A stretch of DNA of 41,281 nucleotides from Gemmatimonadota bacterium (GTDB lineage: Bacteria > Gemmatimonadota > Gemmatimonadetes > Gemmatimonadales > Gemmatimonadaceae). Of this stretch, positions 7,700-18,707 are shown piece by piece. The notes beneath the pieces were generated by a model. The model saw nothing but the letters and a program-made list of their open reading frames with translations, was not told the DNA's origin and did no database searches. A program made the position numbers and the translations under genes. The stretch is taken from NCBI GenBank assembly GCA_002737115.1, contig NSHR01000034.1, positions 1 to 41,281 on the forward strand, in the 5' to 3' direction. Each line of letters starts with the position of its first letter. Within the stretch, counting starts at the first letter, position 1.

Positions 7700-9409
7700 T
7701 TACTTCCGGATCGGCAACAGTTCCGAGACCGCCGATCCATCCTTGCGCGGGTCCGACGCGCCGGAGTTGATCCCCGTGGTGTAGTTGCGCATCACTGCCT
7801 GACCGGCGCCCATGCGCGTGCTTGAGTAGTCGCCGCGCATCACGATCTTGTGGCCCATGGCGGCCAGTGCCTTGAGCACGCCGTCGGGAATGCGCGACTC
7901 GAAGTTCACGTCGCATCCCGGGAATGTCTCCTTCGAGAAGCGCGGGGCATCGAGCGCGCCCTGAATGTTCATGCCGAAGTCGGCGATGTTCGACACGAAC
8001 TGCGCGTGGGCCTGCGCCTGATTCCATCCACCCATGATGCCGAACGCAACGCGCGTGTCGCCCTTTTCCATGAACGCTGGAATGATCGTGTGCAGCGGAC
8101 GCTTCCGTCCGGCGAGTACGTTCGCGCTGGCGGGATCGAAGGAGAAGCCAGCGCCACGGTTGTGCCACACAAACCCGGCATCTGCCACCGCGATACCAGC
8201 GCCAAAGCCAACCGACGAGTAATTACTCTGAATCAGGGAGATCATGTTCCCCTCCTGGTCCACCGCACTCAGGTACGTCGTGCCGTTGTCGGTCCCGCTC
8301 GGCGTGCCGGCGTCAGGGCTGCAGGTGGCCTTCGACGCATTGACCAGCTTCGCGCGTTCGGCCGCATAGGCCTTCGAGCGCATCGCATCCACTGGAATCT
8401 TCACGAAGCGCGGATCGCTGTCGTACCGCTGCATATCGGCGTACGCGAGCTTCTTCGCTTCGATCATGTGATGCAGCGCCGGCACCGAGTTGTGGCCCAT
8501 CGCGGCCAGCGGAAACGTCTCCATAATGTTGAGCATCTCGAGCGCGGCGATACCTTGCCCGTTGGGCGGCAATTCATACACGGTCCAACCGCGATACGTG
8601 GTCGAGATGGGCTCGACCCATTCGCTGTCGAACTCGGCGAGATCAGCGGCCGTCATCGTACCGCCATGCGTCTTGCTGCTGGACAACAGCTTGGCCGCCA
8701 CGGCGCCTTTGTAGAAGGCGGCGGCACCACCGGTGGCAATCTGACGATACGTCTGGGCCAACTCAGGATTCCGGAACAGCTCGCCAGCCTGCGGGAGACG
8801 CCCACCGGGCAGGAACGTCTTCGTGGTCGCCGCATCTTCACGCAGCACCTTCTCGCTGTCCTTCCAGTAGACGCTCACCACTTCACCCACCGGAAAGCCG
8901 GCCTCGGCGTAGGCGATCGACGGCGCCAGCACGTCGGCGAAGCGCTGCTTTCCAAAACGGGCGAGCAACTTCTCCCAGCCGTTCACCGCGCCCGGTACCG
9001 TAGCCGCATCGATCCCGCGCCCCGGCATGGTGGTGCGGCCCTTGGCGCGCAGATGCTCGACGGTGAGCCCCTTGGGCGCCCATCCGGAGGCATTCAGTCC
9101 GTACAGCTTGCCCGACTTGGCTTCGTAGATGATCGCGAACAGATCACCGCCAATGCCGTCGTTCATCGGCGCGACGAGTCCCATCATGGCGTTCATGGCC
9201 ACCGCCGCGTCGATCGCATTGCCACCGCGCTCGAGAATGGACGCGCCAACCTGCGAGGCCAGTACGCTCTCGCTGGCGACGACGCCCTGCTTGGACGTCA
9301 CCATGGATCGCGACTGTGAGCGATCCTGGGCCCCGACCAGCGACGGGGCGAACACCGGTGCAAGCACGGTGGCGAGAGCGGCAACACGGAACGTCAAACG
9401 AGCAATCAT
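7700..9409 (-). CDS. ggt: Gamma-glutamyltransferase, exported
   Basis: A 569-residue Ntn-hydrolase proenzyme that transfers or hydrolyses the gamma-glutamyl group of glutathione and related peptides in the periplasm. Residues 1-28 are a signal peptide ending VGAQ. The large-subunit region includes GVVASESVLASQVGA and GGNAIDAAVA. Autocleavage is expected before T377 in DNGTTYLSAVD, the start of the small subunit. The later GIMGGWNQAQAHAQFV replaces the GSPGG loop of E. coli Ggt, a difference seen in many family members annotated from non-enterics. The ATG at 9409 is preceded by GGAG; the longer frame upstream lacks a signal. It is divergent from the His-rich gene at 9622, and the 212-bp gap between them shows no gene. 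Confidence 0.93.
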   Translation of the reverse strand: MIARLTFRVAALATVLAPVFAPSLVGAQDRSQSRSMVTSKQGVVASESVLASQVGASILERGGNAIDAAVAMNAMMGLVAPMNDGIGGDLFAIIYEAKSGKLYGLNASGWAPKGLTVEHLRAKGRTTMPGRGIDAATVPGAVNGWEKLLARFGKQRFADVLAPSIAYAEAGFPVGEVVSVYWKDSEKVLREDAATTKTFLPGGRLPQAGELFRNPELAQTYRQIATGGAAAFYKGAVAAKLLSSSKTHGGTMTAADLAEFDSEWVEPISTTYRGWTVYELPPNGQGIAALEMLNIMETFPLAAMGHNSVPALHHMIEAKKLAYADMQRYDSDPRFVKIPVDAMRSKAYAAERAKLVNASKATCSPDAGTPSGTDNGTTYLSAVDQEGNMISLIQSNYSSVGFGAGIAVADAGFVWHNRGAGFSFDPASANVLAGRKRPLHTIIPAFMEKGDTRVAFGIMGGWNQAQAHAQFVSNIADFGMNIQGALDAPRFSKETFPGCDVNFESRIPDGVLKALAAMGHKIVMRGDYSSTRMGAGQAVMRNYTTGINSGASDPRKDGSAVSELLPIRK

Positions 9410-9608
9410 CCTGCAACTCCGAGAATGGAGGACGGGTTCGGAACCGGCGACGATGTGGAATATGCGGTCACGGCGTAGCGCGGCGCAGCGGTGGATCCAC
9501 CACGACCGCCCGGATTTGATGACACCGTCTCCACCGGAGGTCGCGGCCGACGGCCAGCGCGCCGTAGCGCACCTCCGGTCCCGCCTCCACTTACGCGGTA
9601 CCCTCAAC

Positions 9609-9614
9609 TAGTAT
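9609..9614 (+). promoter_or_regulatory. -10 box of the His-rich gene locus
   Basis: TAGTAT ends 7 nt before the ATG at 9622, with no Shine-Dalgarno sequence. This would give a leaderless mRNA for the first gene of the three-gene secreted locus. Confidence 0.4.
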
Positions 9615-9621
9615 CCATCTC

Positions 9622-10008
9622 ATGAGGGTGAGCCGACACATCGCCGCGATCGCGCTTTTCGGAGTGCAGCTGCTGCAGGGAGTACTCCCCGCGGCCGGTG
9701 CGGTGTGCGAACGCGAGGCGGCGGCGCCTCCGACCCCCGCGCTCGTGCGCGCCGCACAGCCCCCAGCGGCCACCGGCTCGCATCACCACCACGATGCCGC
9801 GCCCCCCCACGAATCGGCGCCCGCCGAGCATCCGCAGGCGCCAACGGCCTGTTCCATGGCCATGGCCTGCACCGTGGTTGGCGTGCTGAGTCCGGCGGTC
9901 GTGGTCTCGATCGTCGACGTCGCCATCGATGTGCATCGTCCCGTACATGCGGCCGACTGGCCCGTGTCGCTCGACCTCGCCCCCGAGCCCCCGCCGCCGC
10001 GAGGCTGA
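9622..10008 (+). CDS. Small secreted His-rich protein, putative metal binder
   Basis: A 128-residue protein I cannot assign to a family. Residues 1-27 are a convincing signal peptide (RVSRHIAAIALFGVQ ... AAGA). The mature part is Pro/Ala-rich and probably disordered. It carries HHHHD at 54-58, further His at 63 and 70, and a CSMAMAC motif at 77-83, a Cys/Met cluster of a type that can bind Cu(I). A hydrophobic stretch follows (VVGVLSPAVVVSIVDVAID, 85-103), which could be a buried strand or a membrane segment. It is followed by a predicted outer-membrane barrel and a second His/Met-rich secreted protein, so a periplasmic metal-handling role is the best guess. No homologue confirms it. Confidence 0.65.
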   Translation: MRVSRHIAAIALFGVQLLQGVLPAAGAVCEREAAAPPTPALVRAAQPPAATGSHHHHDAAPPHESAPAEHPQAPTACSMAMACTVVGVLSPAVVVSIVDVAIDVHRPVHAADWPVSLDLAPEPPPPRG

Positions 10009-10014
10009 GCATCG

Positions 10015-10041
10015 GGCTCTCCGGTCTCTCCGGATGGAGCC
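10015..10041 (+). terminator. Hairpin just after the His-rich gene
   Basis: GGCTCTCCGG pairs with CCGGA and GAGCC around a TCTCT loop, with a 2-nt bulge. It begins 6 nt after the stop codon and has no T-tract. It may be a weak terminator, attenuator or mRNA-stabilising stem before the downstream barrel gene. Confidence 0.35.
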
Positions 10042-10149
10042 GTCTCAACGTCCTCGCCGTGGATGTCCGCCCGCGCGCTGTGCGCGGGGCGCCGGCATTC
10101 GCCATTTGGTGCGCTGCCCGGCGGCGCACCGCTCGCCCCTGTCCTTCCC

Positions 10150-11025
10150 ATGAATCTGTTTTCGAACCCCGCACGCCTCGACGCGTCGCGTTCTGGCATG
10201 GCCAGACTGCTCGTGGCCGCGATCACCGTGGCCGCGATCATCGTCGCCGCCCCCGTCTCGTCGCTCTCGGCGCAAACCGACTACTACAACACCGATGCCG
10301 GACGCCCCGTCCGCATTGAAGACGCCTATGCCATCGAACGACGCGCGGTCGAGTTGCAGCTCGCGCCATTTCGTCTCGAGCGTGCCCGCGGCGGCAGCTA
10401 CCGCTGGGGCATGGAACCCGAGTTCGCCGTCGGCCTGTTCCCACGCACTCAAGTGGAGATCGGATTTCCGATCGCGCACATGGAGGGCGTGGCCGGGACG
10501 CGTCGTACCGCTCTCGGCGGCATCGACGCCTCGGTGCTTTACAACTTGAACGCCGAGACACGCCTACCCGCGCTCGCGATCGTGGCTGACGTGTTGCTCC
10601 CGGTCGGCCCGATGGCGCCCGACAAGGCGTATCCCTCGTTCAAGGCGATCGCCACGAAAACATTGTCGTGGGCCCGGTTTCACGTGAACGGACAAATGAC
10701 CATCGGCGATGCCCCGCGCGTTGCCGCCGCCAACAGCGAAACGACCGCGTCGGCCGAACTGTCACGATGGCTGGTCGGCGTGGCGGTGGATCGCACGCTG
10801 CCGTTGCGTTCGCTCCTGCTGACCGCCGAGATCGTGACGTCGCAGCCCCTCGATGCGACCGAACCACAGGCCTGGGACGTGGCCGGTGGCACGCGCTACC
10901 AACTGAGCCCACGCCTCGCCGTCGATGGCGGCGGTGGCTACCGCATATCGGGCGCCGATGCTGGCTGGTTCGTCACCGCCGGCGGCGCCGTGTCGCTTGG
11001 ACTCCCTTGGTCTTCCCGCCGCTAA
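10150..11025 (+). CDS. Predicted outer-membrane beta-barrel protein (transporter-like)
   Basis: A 291-residue exported protein. The first 42 residues form a long signal peptide whose hydrophobic core ends SSLSAQ; an internal ATG at 10198 would give a shorter, equally good signal. The mature chain alternates polar and hydrophobic residues in strand-sized stretches (YRWGMEPEFAVGLFPRTQV, EIVTSQPLDATEPQAWDV) and ends in ...VSLGLPWSSRR. It resembles the family annotated as 'transporter' or 'MetA-pathway of phenol degradation' outer-membrane proteins, but weakly. It lies between two putative metal-binding secreted proteins and is 15 nt upstream of the second, so the pair is likely co-transcribed. 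Its transport substrate cannot be stated. Confidence 0.7.
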   Translation: MNLFSNPARLDASRSGMARLLVAAITVAAIIVAAPVSSLSAQTDYYNTDAGRPVRIEDAYAIERRAVELQLAPFRLERARGGSYRWGMEPEFAVGLFPRTQVEIGFPIAHMEGVAGTRRTALGGIDASVLYNLNAETRLPALAIVADVLLPVGPMAPDKAYPSFKAIATKTLSWARFHVNGQMTIGDAPRVAAANSETTASAELSRWLVGVAVDRTLPLRSLLLTAEIVTSQPLDATEPQAWDVAGGTRYQLSPRLAVDGGGGYRISGADAGWFVTAGGAVSLGLPWSSRR

Positions 11026-11040
11026 CTACGAGCCGATCCC

Positions 11041-12618
11041 ATGATCTCTATTCGTCTGGCGCGCGGTCTCGTGACCGCCGCGCTCACGCTCGCCGCCTTC
11101 GCCACGCCGCGCGTCGCGCAGGCCCAGTGGACCACCACGTACGAACAGTTCTATCTCCAGGCCTCGCACAACTGGACGTTTCGCAACCAGTACGCATCGG
11201 CCGATCGACTGTTCAATGCCTTCGACTACGGCCACGCGATTCTGTACGAAACGCTCTGGACCAAGCCCAACGCACCCGCGTCGCGGCTCGAGGTAAAGGA
11301 ATTCGACTATCTCACTAAGACCGTACTGGTCAAACCGCCACGCCTCCCGCTCGAGGAGGCCGCCATCGAGCCCAAGTACGCGCAGCTCGCGCCGGAAGCC
11401 AAGGTGATGTTCGACTGGGCGCATTTGTTGCACCGGCAACTGTACGATGTGCTGGCCGACGAACGCCTGAACGACGCGCAGCGCGACCGCGAAGCCCAGC
11501 GCATCATCGTGTACTACCGCAGCCGCCCCGACCTGGCATTCAGCTCGAAGCCCAAGACGATGGCGCTGATGCAAGAGCAGTCGTACTCCCTCGCCTTCCG
11601 CAAGAAGTATCCGAAGTTCAACGGACTCATCTGGGGCTATCACTGGCTACAGGTCGGGCTGTACGAACCGCTGCTGGTTGGCAAAACCGTGGCCGCGAAG
11701 CAGGCTGGTGTTCGCGCCACGGTTGCCCGGTTCTGGCAGATGGTGGATGGGGCGCCGACGGCACTGCCGTACCAGATGCCGATGACGGCGACGGTGGCGC
11801 CCGCGTTCGCCGCGCGGTTTCCAGAGGCCGCGATCATCTTCGACAACCTGCACTCCATGCATGACGTGGTCTCGGACATTCTGAGTAACGACGCCGTGCC
11901 TCGTGACCGCAAGCGCACCGAGATCCTGCGCGCCGCGCGCCTGTATCGCGACGACACGTCGTACGTGATGCCGGTGGCGGCGTGGCTCGCGATGTCGAAC
12001 CATATGGGCATCGAGAACATGGGCGGGCCATCGGCGGGATTCCTGCCCACGCTCCCCACGCCCACGGTGACCTCTGGTGCTGTGATGACGCACGACTGGG
12101 AGACCGGTGCCATGAAGGGCTTCACGTATGGCTCGGCAGCGTCCGGAGTCGCTGCCGGTGGTGAGCACGCGGGTCACGACATGGCCGCCATGGCCGCCAT
12201 GGCCATGCCAACGACCGTGCCGTCAACGACACCCGCAGCCAACGACAGCGCCGACGTGGCCGCGCTGGTGCACCGTTTCCACGACGCGCTCGAACAGGGC
12301 GACAGTGTCGCGGCGATCGGTCTCCTCGCGGACGACGCGGAGATTCTGGAGAGTGGGTCGGTGGAAACGGTGGCGGACTACCGCGCGCATCACCTGCCCG
12401 CCGACATCGCGCTCGCGAAGGCGATCAAGAGCACACGGGCGCCCCTCCGCGTGCTCGTACAGGGCGACCTCGCCACCAGCACCTCCACGTCGACAACCAA
12501 GGGCACGTTCCGTGACCGCGCCATCGACTCGGCCGGCGCTGAACTCATCGTGGCCCGACGGACGTCGCAAGGGTGGCGGATCTCAGCCATTCACTGGTCG
12601 TCACGGCGACGCAACTGA
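11041..12618 (+). CDS. Secreted two-domain protein: His-rich helical domain, His/Met linker, NTF2-like domain
   Basis: A 525-residue exported protein with a signal peptide ending VAQAQ (about residue 29). Residues 30-350 are an unrecognised, probably helical domain with repeated His in helix-like contexts: FDYGHAILYE (H65), FDWAHLLHRQLYD (H128, H131), GYHWLQVGLYEP (H201) and FDNLHSMHDVVSD (H271, H274). A linker at 374-390, GEHAGHDMAAMAAMAMP, is rich in His and Met. Residues about 403-520 match the SnoaL/DUF4440-type NTF2-like fold (VAALVHRFHDALEQGD ... GWRISAIHW). The composition suggests a periplasmic metal- or heme-binding protein, with the NTF2 domain as a small-ligand or assembly module. 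Function is inference; the N-terminal domain deserves structure-based comparison. Confidence 0.7.
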   Translation: MISIRLARGLVTAALTLAAFATPRVAQAQWTTTYEQFYLQASHNWTFRNQYASADRLFNAFDYGHAILYETLWTKPNAPASRLEVKEFDYLTKTVLVKPPRLPLEEAAIEPKYAQLAPEAKVMFDWAHLLHRQLYDVLADERLNDAQRDREAQRIIVYYRSRPDLAFSSKPKTMALMQEQSYSLAFRKKYPKFNGLIWGYHWLQVGLYEPLLVGKTVAAKQAGVRATVARFWQMVDGAPTALPYQMPMTATVAPAFAARFPEAAIIFDNLHSMHDVVSDILSNDAVPRDRKRTEILRAARLYRDDTSYVMPVAAWLAMSNHMGIENMGGPSAGFLPTLPTPTVTSGAVMTHDWETGAMKGFTYGSAASGVAAGGEHAGHDMAAMAAMAMPTTVPSTTPAANDSADVAALVHRFHDALEQGDSVAAIGLLADDAEILESGSVETVADYRAHHLPADIALAKAIKSTRAPLRVLVQGDLATSTSTSTTKGTFRDRAIDSAGAELIVARRTSQGWRISAIHWSSRRRN

Positions 12619-12745
12619 GTCCCGGGGCCGCATTCGCGGGACCGCATTCGGCCAATTTCCCCGCTAGCACCTCCTTCTCGTATGGCCGACCGGTTAGGTT
12701 CCGTGAGAAGTTCTTTTTTGACGCCCATCATCGAAGGTTTTGCCC

Positions 12746-13138
12746 ATGCCGGACGTGCTGCAGGAATTTTCCTTCGTTGACCGTGGTCGGACGTTTCAGT
12801 GTCGTGTCGCCGCGTCGCGCGTAACGGGACCGGATCCGTGGTGGTGGTTCGAGGTGTCCACCGAACAGCACCAGCGTCACGCGCCGTTCCGCGCCGACCC
12901 CGATGACACGTACGACGTCGTCCAGCAGCGCATGGTGGCCTACTACGACAATTTGCTTGAGCGTCGTGCTGCCCCGGTGGTCAAGAAGTGGAGCCGCCCG
13001 GCACCACAGGCCGCTGCCACCAGTGACGAAGGCTCGGACGTGATCGAGATGGACGCCGAGACGGAAGAAGTCGTGGCCGAGATCGAGGGCGAGATCGCGG
13101 AACTCCCGGCTGAAGACGAGGAAGCCACAGCGGCCTGA
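12746..13138 (+). CDS. Acidic-tailed hypothetical protein
   Basis: A 130-residue cytoplasmic protein with no family I recognise. Residues 1-70 look like a compact alpha/beta fold with aromatic and charged residues (DPWWWFEVSTEQHQRHAPF, TYDVVQQRMVAYYDNLLERR). Residues 90-130 form a highly acidic tail (EMDAETEEVVAEIEGEIAEL) that may be helical or disordered. The ATG at 12746 is preceded by GAAGG at about 8 nt; an in-frame TTG two codons earlier is less likely. The 127 bp upstream contain a repeated CCGCATTCG (12629-12655 area) but no clear terminator or promoter. The gene ends about 100 bp before the molybdoenzyme operon and need not belong to it. Confidence 0.65.
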   Translation: MPDVLQEFSFVDRGRTFQCRVAASRVTGPDPWWWFEVSTEQHQRHAPFRADPDDTYDVVQQRMVAYYDNLLERRAAPVVKKWSRPAPQAAATSDEGSDVIEMDAETEEVVAEIEGEIAELPAEDEEATAA

Positions 13139-13236
13139 GTTGTCCCTAGCTCTGGACGCCCCGACCGCGCGGCACGAGATTCAGGGATGGATTGTCGATC
13201 GACACTCCGCCCCCTGCCCCCGTCCCGCCTGGTCCT

Positions 13237-13755
13237 ATGCCGATTACGCTCAAGGTCAACGGCACACCGCGCACGCTCGACGTGCCTGCCGACATGCCCC
13301 TCTTGTGGGCGCTCCGCGATGAACTTGATCTCAAAGGCACCAAGTTCGGGTGTGGCATAGCCCGTTGCGGCGCCTGCACGGTGCATGTGAACGGCGTCGC
13401 GACGCGCTCCTGCAACACGCCGGTCTCTCGCGTCGCGACGGCCGACATCACGACCATTGAAGGGCTGTCCCCCGATGGTCTGCATGCGGTGCAGCAGGCG
13501 TGGGAAGAACTCGACGTGCCACAGTGCGGCTACTGTCAGGCCGGCCAGATGATGGGTGCCGCCGCGCTGCTGGCGAAGACGCCGAAACCGACCGACGCCG
13601 AGATCGACACGGCGCTCAACACGAATCTCTGCCGCTGCGCCACGTACATCCGCATTCGCAACGCGGTGCACCGCGCCGCCGAGATTAAGTCGGGCGCGAA
13701 GCCGGCCGTGGGTGGATCGACTCCGTCGAAGAACGGCTCCCCTGACAACCGCTGA
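13237..13755 (+). CDS. iorA: Isoquinoline 1-oxidoreductase-type small subunit, 2x[2Fe-2S]
   Basis: A 172-residue electron-transfer subunit of a xanthine-oxidase-family molybdoenzyme. The N-terminal plant-type 2Fe-2S site is [17 protein letters not shown] plus a later Cys in TRSC. The C-terminal helical 2Fe-2S site is CGYCQAGQM and NLCRCATY. All eight Cys are present. No FAD subunit is encoded nearby, as in IorAB and related aldehyde dehydrogenases that pass electrons to cytochromes. The chosen ATG has no good ribosome site; a TTG at 13192 would add 15 Pro-rich residues. The catalytic subunit follows after 10 nt and carries the Tat signal, so this subunit is probably exported as a passenger of the folded complex. 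Confidence 0.9.
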   Translation: MPITLKVNGTPRTLDVPADMPLLWALRDELDLKGTKFGCGIARCGACTVHVNGVATRSCNTPVSRVATADITTIEGLSPDGLHAVQQAWEELDVPQCGYCQAGQMMGAAALLAKTPKPTDAEIDTALNTNLCRCATYIRIRNAVHRAAEIKSGAKPAVGGSTPSKNGSPDNR

Positions 13756-13765
13756 GGCCACGACG

Positions 13766-15999
13766 ATGACGACCCAATCCGACATGCCGGGCGTAAGCCG
13801 CCGTGGCTTTTTGCGCGCCACCGCGCTCGCCGGCGGTGGCATTCTGCTGGCCAGCTACGCTGAGCCGCTCGAGGCACTCGAGCGCCTGGGATTACACACG
13901 GGTTTGCCGCCGATGGCCGATCCGATGCTCAGTGCCTTCGTGCGCATCACGCCCGACGGCATTGTCACCATCACCGCGAAGAATCCCGAAATCGGTCAGG
14001 GCATCAAGACGATGCTGCCCATGCTGATCGCCGAGGAGCTCGACGTGGACTGGGCGAACGTGCGCGTGGAGCAGGCCGACTTCGACCCCACCAAGTATCA
14101 GGCGCAGATCGCCGGTGGCAGCACCGCGACGCCCACCAACTGGCTGCCGCAGCGCCGGGTCGGTGCCGCCGCGCGCGCCATGCTGGTGTCGGCCGCCGCA
14201 GCGCAATGGAACGTGCCCGCCGCCGAACTGGAAACCGAGAAGGGCGTCGTGCATCACCGCGCCTCGAAGCGGTCGGCCACGTATGGCTCGCTGGCCAGCG
14301 CCGCGGTGTCGGTGACGCCGCCCGATCTGGCCACGGTGCCACTCAAGGACCCCAAGAAGTTCACCATCATCGGCACGCGCACGAAGACCGTCGGACTGCG
14401 CGATATCCTGATGGGCAAGCCGATGTTCGGCATCGATGTCACGGTGCCCAACATGCACTATGCCACGTTCGTGAAGAGCCCCGTGTTCGCCGCCAAGGTG
14501 GCGAGTGCGAACCTCGACGCGATCAAGGCGATGCCGGGCGTCACGCACGCGTTTGTGGTGGAAGGCACGACGAATCTGCAGGGGCTCATGCCCGGCGTTG
14601 CCATCATCGGCAAGAACTGGTGGATGGTGCAGCAGGCACGGAAGAAGCTCGTGGTCGAATGGGCCGCCCACCCCACGTCACAGCAGTCAAGTGCGGGCTT
14701 TGCGGCCAAGGCGGCTGAGTTCTTCGCGGGCACGCCGCAGCGCACGATTCGCAACGATGGGGATTTCGACGCGGCCATCAAGGGCGCGGCCAAGGTCCTG
14801 AAGGCGGAGTACAGCTATCCGTTCATCTCGCACGCGCCGCTCGAGCCGCAGGGGTGCACCGCGCATGTCACGGCCGACAAATGTGAGCTCTGGACCACAT
14901 CGCAGACGCCGCAAGGTGGACGCGCGCTCGTGGCCACCACGCTCGGCATCAAGGAAGAACAAATCACGATGCACATGGTGCGTGCCGGCGGCGGATTCGG
15001 TCGTCGCCTGTATAACGATCCGCTGGTGGAAGCGGCGTGGATCGCGCGCGAAGCCAAGGTGCCGGTGAAGTTGCTGTGGACGCGTGAAGACGACCTGCAG
15101 CATGACATGTTCCGTCCGGGCGGCTTTCACTCGTTCACCGGTGGCCTCGATGCCAGCGGCAAACTGATCGCGTTCCGCAATCACTTCGCCACGTTCGGCG
15201 AAGGCGAACGGTTTGCACCGAGCGCCGACATCGGCCCCACCGAGTATCCGGCGCGCTTCGTGCCGAATCTCAAGATGGACGTGTCGGTGATGCCGCTGGG
15301 CGTGCCCACCGGTGCCCTGCGTGCGCCACGCTCCAACGCGCTGTCGTTCGCGTTCCAGGGCTTCATCGACGAGTGCGCCGTGGCGGCGGGCAAGGATCCG
15401 CTGCAGTTCCGCATCGACACGCTCAAGGCGGAGATCACGCCCACCGCGCCGCTCACGCCGCAGCAACAGGCGGGGCAGATGGATGCGCAGCGCGTGATCG
15501 GCATTCTCGAGAAGGCGCGCGAGGTGTCGGGCTGGGGCAAGACCAAGCTGCCCAAGGGCACGGGCATGGGCTGCGCCTTCTACTTCAGCCATCGCGGCTA
15601 CTTCGCCGAAGTCGTGCAGGTCACGGTGAGCAAGGCCGGCGACGTGAAGGTGGACAAGGTGTGGGCGATCGGTGACGTCGGCAGCGATATCATCAATCCC
15701 AACCACGCTGAGCAGCAGGTACAGGGCGCGGCAATGGATGGTATGAGCCAGGCGTACGGACAGGAGATCACGTTCACCGCCGGCAAGGTGGACCAGACGA
15801 ACTTCAACAACTATCCGATGCTGCGCATCCGTCAGGCGCCGCCCATCGAAGTGCATTTCGTGAAAACGGCGTTCTCGCCCACGGGCATCGGTGAGCCGGC
15901 ATTGCCGCCCGTCGTGCCCGCGATGATCAATGCGATCTACGCGGCCACCGGCAAGCGCGTACGTCAGATCCCGCTGTCGAAAGTCGATCTCAAGTGGAG

Positions 16000-16003
<4 letters not shown>
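13766..16003 (+). CDS. iorB: Isoquinoline 1-oxidoreductase-type molybdopterin subunit, Tat-exported
   Basis: A 745-residue catalytic subunit that oxidises an aldehyde or N-heterocycle with water-derived oxygen, using Mo-pterin cytosine dinucleotide in characterised relatives. A Tat signal is seen at residues 11-30 (SRRGFLRATAL). Cofactor-binding landmarks include NPEIGQGIKTMLPMLIAEEL, AGGSTAT, VRAGGGFGRRLYNDP and PTGALRAPRSN. The catalytic Glu is E710 in GIGEPALPPVVPA. The length is that of the periplasmic IorB class, not of the larger cytosolic xanthine dehydrogenases. No MocA/XdhC-type maturation factor or cytochrome c partner is adjacent, so cofactor insertion and electron acceptor must come from elsewhere. 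The substrate is unknown. Confidence 0.9.
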
Positions 16004-17683
<1,680 letters not shown>

Positions 17684-17687
17684 GTCG

Positions 17688-17729
17688 TCGGGCGCCGCCA
17701 TCATGGTGACCCGCTACGGCAGCGCCCGA
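17688..17729. terminator. Possible bidirectional hairpin between pgm and the PP2C gene
   Basis: TCGGGCGC (17688-17695) pairs with GCGCCCGA (17722-17729). The arms are perfect, but the loop is 26 nt long, there is no T-tract, and the right arm lies within the PP2C coding end. Weak candidate. Confidence 0.25.
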
Positions 17730-18583
17730 CCCACCACGACCGTGACGTTGTCACTGCCCCCGCGTTCGAGCACGAGGTCGACCAGCTCTCGACACAGCTG
17801 TTCGGACGACGTCATCCGTGAAATGGCCGATCCGATTTCCTCGTCGGACACATGTTTCGTGAGACCGTCTGAACAGACCAGCGTGACCGTGCCCCGCTTA
17901 CCCACATCAACGCGCGAGATCACCGGCAGCGCTTCCTCGGCACCGATGGCGCTCGAGAGCACGTGATTGAGCGGCGAGTTCTGCGCCCGCTCGGGTGAGA
18001 GCGCGCCTCGATCGACCATTTCCTGCGCGATAGTCTGATCACGTGTGACCTGCCGCAGCACGCCGTCGTGGTACGTGTAACAGCGACTGTCGCCCACCTG
18101 CACCACGTACAGCCACGGCCAGACCACGATCGCGACCGACAAGGTCGTCGCCATACGGCGCCCATCGAACTGCGTCTCAGACTGCGTGCACACGCGGTTG
18201 TGCGCTTCGATGGCCGCGTCGCGTAACGCCTCGGTGAACTCGTGTTCGTTGGCCGAGCCCGCGGCGTGATAGCAGCGCATCGCCGACGCGAAGTACTCCG
18301 TGACCGCGATCGTGGCGAGGCGACTCGCTTCACTGCCGTGCGCGCTGCCACCCACGCCATCGGCCACGAGCATGACTGTGGCAAGGCGCTCACCACGCAG
18401 CGTCATCTGATCGATGTTGGGCAGGCTGGTCGAACGTACGACCACCTGTGGGTGCACCGTGCAGAGCAGGAAGTGATCCTGATTGCTGGTGCGGACACGC
18501 CCCTGATGCGTGATCCCGAAGAGATCGAGTGCATCGTCCTTTGGACGAGGGAGCCCGGCGATCTCGGAGAGCGGTGACGTCAT
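17714..18583 (-). CDS. PP2C-family (PPM) serine/threonine phosphatase
   Basis: A 289-residue metal-dependent protein phosphatase. Motifs in order: GRVRTSNQDHF (first metal-site Asp), VMLVADGVGGSAHGSEAS (DGxGG, second Asp), VVQVGDSRCYTY, and LVCSDGLTKHVSDEEI (third Asp), with GSDNVTVVV near the end. This set is characteristic of bacterial Stp1/PrpC-type enzymes that oppose Hanks-type kinases. No partner kinase is visible in the window. Residues 1-25 precede the domain and are not a signal peptide, so it is cytoplasmic. The ATG has no ribosome site; a GATAGT box ends 5 nt before it, with TTGCCG 18 nt further upstream. Confidence 0.92.
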   Translation of the reverse strand: MTSPLSEIAGLPRPKDDALDLFGITHQGRVRTSNQDHFLLCTVHPQVVVRSTSLPNIDQMTLRGERLATVMLVADGVGGSAHGSEASRLATIAVTEYFASAMRCYHAAGSANEHEFTEALRDAAIEAHNRVCTQSETQFDGRRMATTLSVAIVVWPWLYVVQVGDSRCYTYHDGVLRQVTRDQTIAQEMVDRGALSPERAQNSPLNHVLSSAIGAEEALPVISRVDVGKRGTVTLVCSDGLTKHVSDEEIGSAISRMTSSEQLCRELVDLVLERGGSDNVTVVVGRALP

Positions 18584-18588
18584 GACTG

Positions 18589-18594
18589 ACTATC
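18589..18594 (-). promoter_or_regulatory. -10 box of the PP2C gene
   Basis: On the minus strand GATAGT ends 5 nt before the ATG, and a TTGCCG lies 18 nt upstream of it. A leaderless or near-leaderless transcript is predicted. Confidence 0.35.
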
Positions 18595-18707
18595 GCACAG
18601 CGGGGCTGTCGGCGGCAACCGCGAGACGCGACCGCAAGACGATCTGGAGTCGCGATGGCGAGAACTGGCTCGCGTCGAGCGACAGGAAACTGGCGGTGTT
18701 GCATTCG

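Noticed and set aside
7850-9319. A 489-residue plus-strand open frame antisense to the gamma-glutamyltransferase gene
   Set aside because: Its sequence is Arg/His/Gly-rich with no recognisable motifs, while the opposite strand encodes a complete, motif-bearing enzyme. Long antisense frames are expected in GC-rich DNA.
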